From an uncultured Azospirillum sp. (GTDB lineage Bacteria; Pseudomonadota; Alphaproteobacteria; Azospirillales; Azospirillaceae), in NCBI RefSeq assembly GCF_946480385.1, contig NZ_CAMLJP010000021.1, forward strand, positions 1 through 64,000: 64,000 nucleotides of DNA, given 5' to 3'. Every line of letters begins with the position of its first letter. Position 1 is the first letter of the stretch. Made by a program: the position numbers and the translations under genes. This document shows positions 61,987 to 64,000 of the stretch, piece after piece. The notes under the pieces are model-generated. The model was not told the origin of the DNA and ran no database searches. It saw only the letters and a program-made list of their open reading frames with translations.

Positions 61987-62991
61987 TCACCAAGTCCCCG
62001 CCGGGCTCTGGTCGCCATGGGCGCCGGCGGCCGGCTCGTGGTGGGCGAGCCAGCGTTCGGCCTCCAGCGCGGCCATGCAGCCCATGCCGGCGGCGGTGAC
62101 CGCCTGACGATAGACCTTGTCCTTCACGTCGCCGGCGGCGAAGACGCCCGCGATGTCGGTGGCGGTCGAATCGGGGGCGGTGACGATGTAGCCCGACTCG
62201 TCCATCTTCACCTTGCCCTTGAAGATTTCGGTCGCAGGAACGTGGCCGATGGCGACGAAGACGCCGGCCACCGGGATCACGCGCTCCTCGCCCGACTTGA
62301 CGTTCTTCACGCGCACGCCGGTGACGGCGCGCGGGTTGCCCATGGTGCCGTCGCCCTCGCCGACGATCTCCTCCACCGTGCTGTCCCACTCCACCTCGAT
62401 CTTCGGGTGGCGGAACAGGCGGTCCTGCATGATGCGTTCGGCGCGGAAGCTGTCGCGGCGGTGGATGACCGTCACCTTGGTGGCGTGGTTGGTCAGGTAC
62501 AGCGCCTCCTCGACCGCCGAGTTGCCGCCGCCGATCACCGCGACCTCCTTGCCGCGGAAGAAGAAGCCGTCGCAGGTGGCGCAGGCCGACACGCCGAAGC
62601 CGCGATAGATCTCCTCGGTCGAAATGCCGAGCCAGCGCGCCTGGGCGCCGGTGGCGATGATGACGCTGTCGGCGGTGTAGGTGTCGCCGCTGTCGCCCTT
62701 GCAAACGAAAGGACGCTGGGTGAAGTCGACATCGGTGATCAGGTCGAACACCATCTTGGTGCCGACATGCTCCGCCTGCTTCTGCATCTGCTCCATCAGC
62801 CAGGGGCCCTGGATCGGATCGGCGAAGCCGGGGTAATTCTCCACATCGGTGGTGATCATCAGCTGGCCGCCCGGCTGCATGCCCTGGACCATCAGCGGTT
62901 CCAGATTGGCGCGCGCGGCATAGATGGCGGCGGTGTAGCCGGCCGGGCCGGCGCCGATGATGAGGACCTTGGTGTGGTGCGTGGTGGCCAT
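61987..62991 (-). CDS. trxB: Thioredoxin reductase
   Basis: A 334-aa NADPH-dependent flavoenzyme that reduces thioredoxin. It has the FAD loop VLIIGAGPAGYTAAIYAARA, GQLMITTDVENYPGF, the redox pair C-A-T-C in SACATCDGFFF, the NADPH loop AVIGGGNSAVEEALYL, and the C-terminal FAD motif VFAAGDVKD. GGGATC precedes the ATG at 62991. The C-terminus (AAGAHGDQSPAGTW) is slightly longer than usual. Confidence 0.96.
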   Translation of the reverse strand: MATTHHTKVLIIGAGPAGYTAAIYAARANLEPLMVQGMQPGGQLMITTDVENYPGFADPIQGPWLMEQMQKQAEHVGTKMVFDLITDVDFTQRPFVCKGDSGDTYTADSVIIATGAQARWLGISTEEIYRGFGVSACATCDGFFFRGKEVAVIGGGNSAVEEALYLTNHATKVTVIHRRDSFRAERIMQDRLFRHPKIEVEWDSTVEEIVGEGDGTMGNPRAVTGVRVKNVKSGEERVIPVAGVFVAIGHVPATEIFKGKVKMDESGYIVTAPDSTATDIAGVFAAGDVKDKVYRQAVTAAGMGCMAALEAERWLAHHEPAAGAHGDQSPAGTW

Positions 62992-63042
62992 GGGTCTGAT
63001 CCCGCAGTGATCGGCAGAAGGGAGTTCGCGATTGGAACGGTT

Positions 63043-64000
63043 CTAGAAACCGAACATATGGTCGAGGCTGAAGGCGCTGTCACCCGCAAGGCAGCCATGG
63101 TAGCCGAACAGGCGGCAGGTGGTGTCGCGAATTAGCACATAGGCATGCTCGCCCGCCGCCAACCGTTCCGCTTCCGTAAACATCTCGTGATAGCGCCAGA
63201 AACGCGAGCCGCCGCAGGGGATCGCCAGCCGCTTGCGTGCCACTTCGACGCCGTCGCGCCGCACCAGGATCAGGCTGGTGTCGGAGGTGTCATGCCACTG
63301 GGTCGAGGCAGGGTAGACGAGGTGGCAGAGCGTGTCCCACGGGTCGGTGCCCAGCCGCAGGAACAGGCGGGTCGACAGGCCGGGCGGACGGCCATGGTAG
63401 CTCTGGGGTTCGTCGCGATAGACCATCGCCATGTTGAACATGTGGCTGCCGAAGCTGGTCTCTGCCACATGGCCGGTCGTTACGTCCTCGTAACGGACCA
63501 GTGCGTGCAGCCAGCCGTCGGCAATCGTTCCGGCTTCGAAATCATAGACCAGTTCGACATGGCCCCAGCCGTCAACGACGCTTTTGTCCGCGACCAGTCC
63601 GGTCACGTCCAGCGCCACGCTGTCTGACCGCTTCAGGTTACCGAAGCGATGTTCGGCGATCTCGACGCCGTTGCGGTCGTAGACGACGGCCTTCACCGGC
63701 AGTTCGGTCTGCGCCGTGCTCATCGGCGTCGGCAGCAGAATGGTGCGCCAGCGGCCCATCGGCAGCAGCGGCGCCGGCAGGATGTGGCCCTTGCCGACGA
63801 CGCCCTTGTCGATGGCGCCACCGGTCAGTTGCGGCAACTTGGGGTCGGGCTTCAGGTCGGTACGCTCGACATTGGCATGGGCCATGCGGCGGCGGCCGTC
63901 GGCGGCGACGATCTCATAGCGCGGGCGGACGAAATGCTTGCCGGCCTGCACCTCGAACTGCTGGGGCCAGCGGGCCTCGGGGAACAGGCTGGCGACGTCC
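63043..64000 (-). CDS. Hypothetical protein, 5' end beyond the window
   Basis: The frame is open to the right edge of the window; the first residues read are DVASLFPEARWPQQFEV. The visible 318 codons contain at least two beta-rich parts (KAVVYDRNGVEIAEHRFGNL and SLILVRRDGVEVARKRLAI) that look like related repeats, each with an R-x-G-V-E turn. Other visible segments are FGSHMFNMAMVYRDEPQSYH and the end GDSAFSLDHMFGF. No known family was recognised. It lies 51 bp upstream of trxB on the same strand. Confidence 0.7.
   Translation of the reverse strand, partial: DVASLFPEARWPQQFEVQAGKHFVRPRYEIVAADGRRRMAHANVERTDLKPDPKLPQLTGGAIDKGVVGKGHILPAPLLPMGRWRTILLPTPMSTAQTELPVKAVVYDRNGVEIAEHRFGNLKRSDSVALDVTGLVADKSVVDGWGHVELVYDFEAGTIADGWLHALVRYEDVTTGHVAETSFGSHMFNMAMVYRDEPQSYHGRPPGLSTRLFLRLGTDPWDTLCHLVYPASTQWHDTSDTSLILVRRDGVEVARKRLAIPCGGSRFWRYHEMFTEAERLAAGEHAYVLIRDTTCRLFGYHGCLAGDSAFSLDHMFGF

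Overview
The window is GC-rich (roughly 68 percent by eye) and densely coded. Its gene content points to a Rhodospirillales alphaproteobacterium, most likely Azospirillum or a close relative. Supporting signs are an alphaproteobacterial Usg protein, a C4-type 5-aminolevulinate synthase (hemA), a ccoNOQP cbb3 oxidase cluster beside an FnrL-type regulator, a Cox15-type heme A synthase, a groESL operon with a CIRCE element, a patatin/3-hydroxybutyrate dehydrogenase pair, and many c-di-GMP and chemotaxis proteins. The genus is an inference. No rRNA, tRNA, CRISPR array, transposase or integrase was seen.

Layout. 0-6.8 kb: a catalase-related heme protein and two membrane c-di-GMP enzymes. 6.9-10.7 kb: pseudouridine-phosphate glycosidase, a ligase-associated exonuclease/DNA ligase pair and a small lipoprotein. 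11-16 kb: patatin-like lipase, 3-hydroxybutyrate dehydrogenase and a chemoreceptor. 16-22 kb: Atm1-type ABC exporter, heme oxygenase, pyrF-trpF, a zinc-sensor diguanylate cyclase and upp. 22-29.5 kb: DUF2235 hydrolase, PhyH-type dioxygenase, hemA behind a perfect FNR box, a PadR-like regulator, an Hpt plus pseudo-receiver protein, and two PotBC-type permeases. 29.7-33.5 kb: thioesterase, two RNA methyltransferases and a GNAT-like protein. 33.5-42.5 kb: respiration block of ccoNOQP, ccoH, ccoI, ccoS, fnrL and ctaA. 42.6-46.3 kb: phage-type lysozyme, a small membrane protein, Usg and groESL. 46.5-58.2 kb: accessory and regulatory genes, including a FixJ-like pseudo-receiver, a fused RsbT/RsbX-like protein, a PstS half-domain lipoprotein, a HerA-like ATPase, a tiny hydrophobic peptide, an EAL-CBS-GGDEF protein and a BrnT/Xre pair. 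58.2-64 kb: dppBCDF-type operon, trxB and a CDS cut by the window edge.

How the parts work together. The clearest theme is microaerobic respiration. FnrL has four cysteines suited to an oxygen-labile [4Fe-4S] cluster. Consensus FNR boxes precede both hemA and ccoN, and each has a 4/6 match to a -10 hexamer at exactly the class II position. A second theme is c-di-GMP turnover: four GGDEF/EAL proteins sense through a substrate-binding-like domain, a Cache domain, a CZB zinc domain and a CBS pair.

Most likely to be new: (i) a 23-codon hydrophobic, amphipathic peptide gene at 55340-55411 that resembles TisB/DinQ-type membrane toxins; (ii) a 34-bp near-perfect AT-rich palindrome just upstream of a small tail-anchored protein and an orphan lysozyme; (iii) two receiver domains that have lost the phospho-acceptor, one of them next to a degenerate RsbT/RsbX fusion; (iv) a lipoprotein made of only the N-terminal part of PstS; (v) a REP-like palindromic repeat family present three times.
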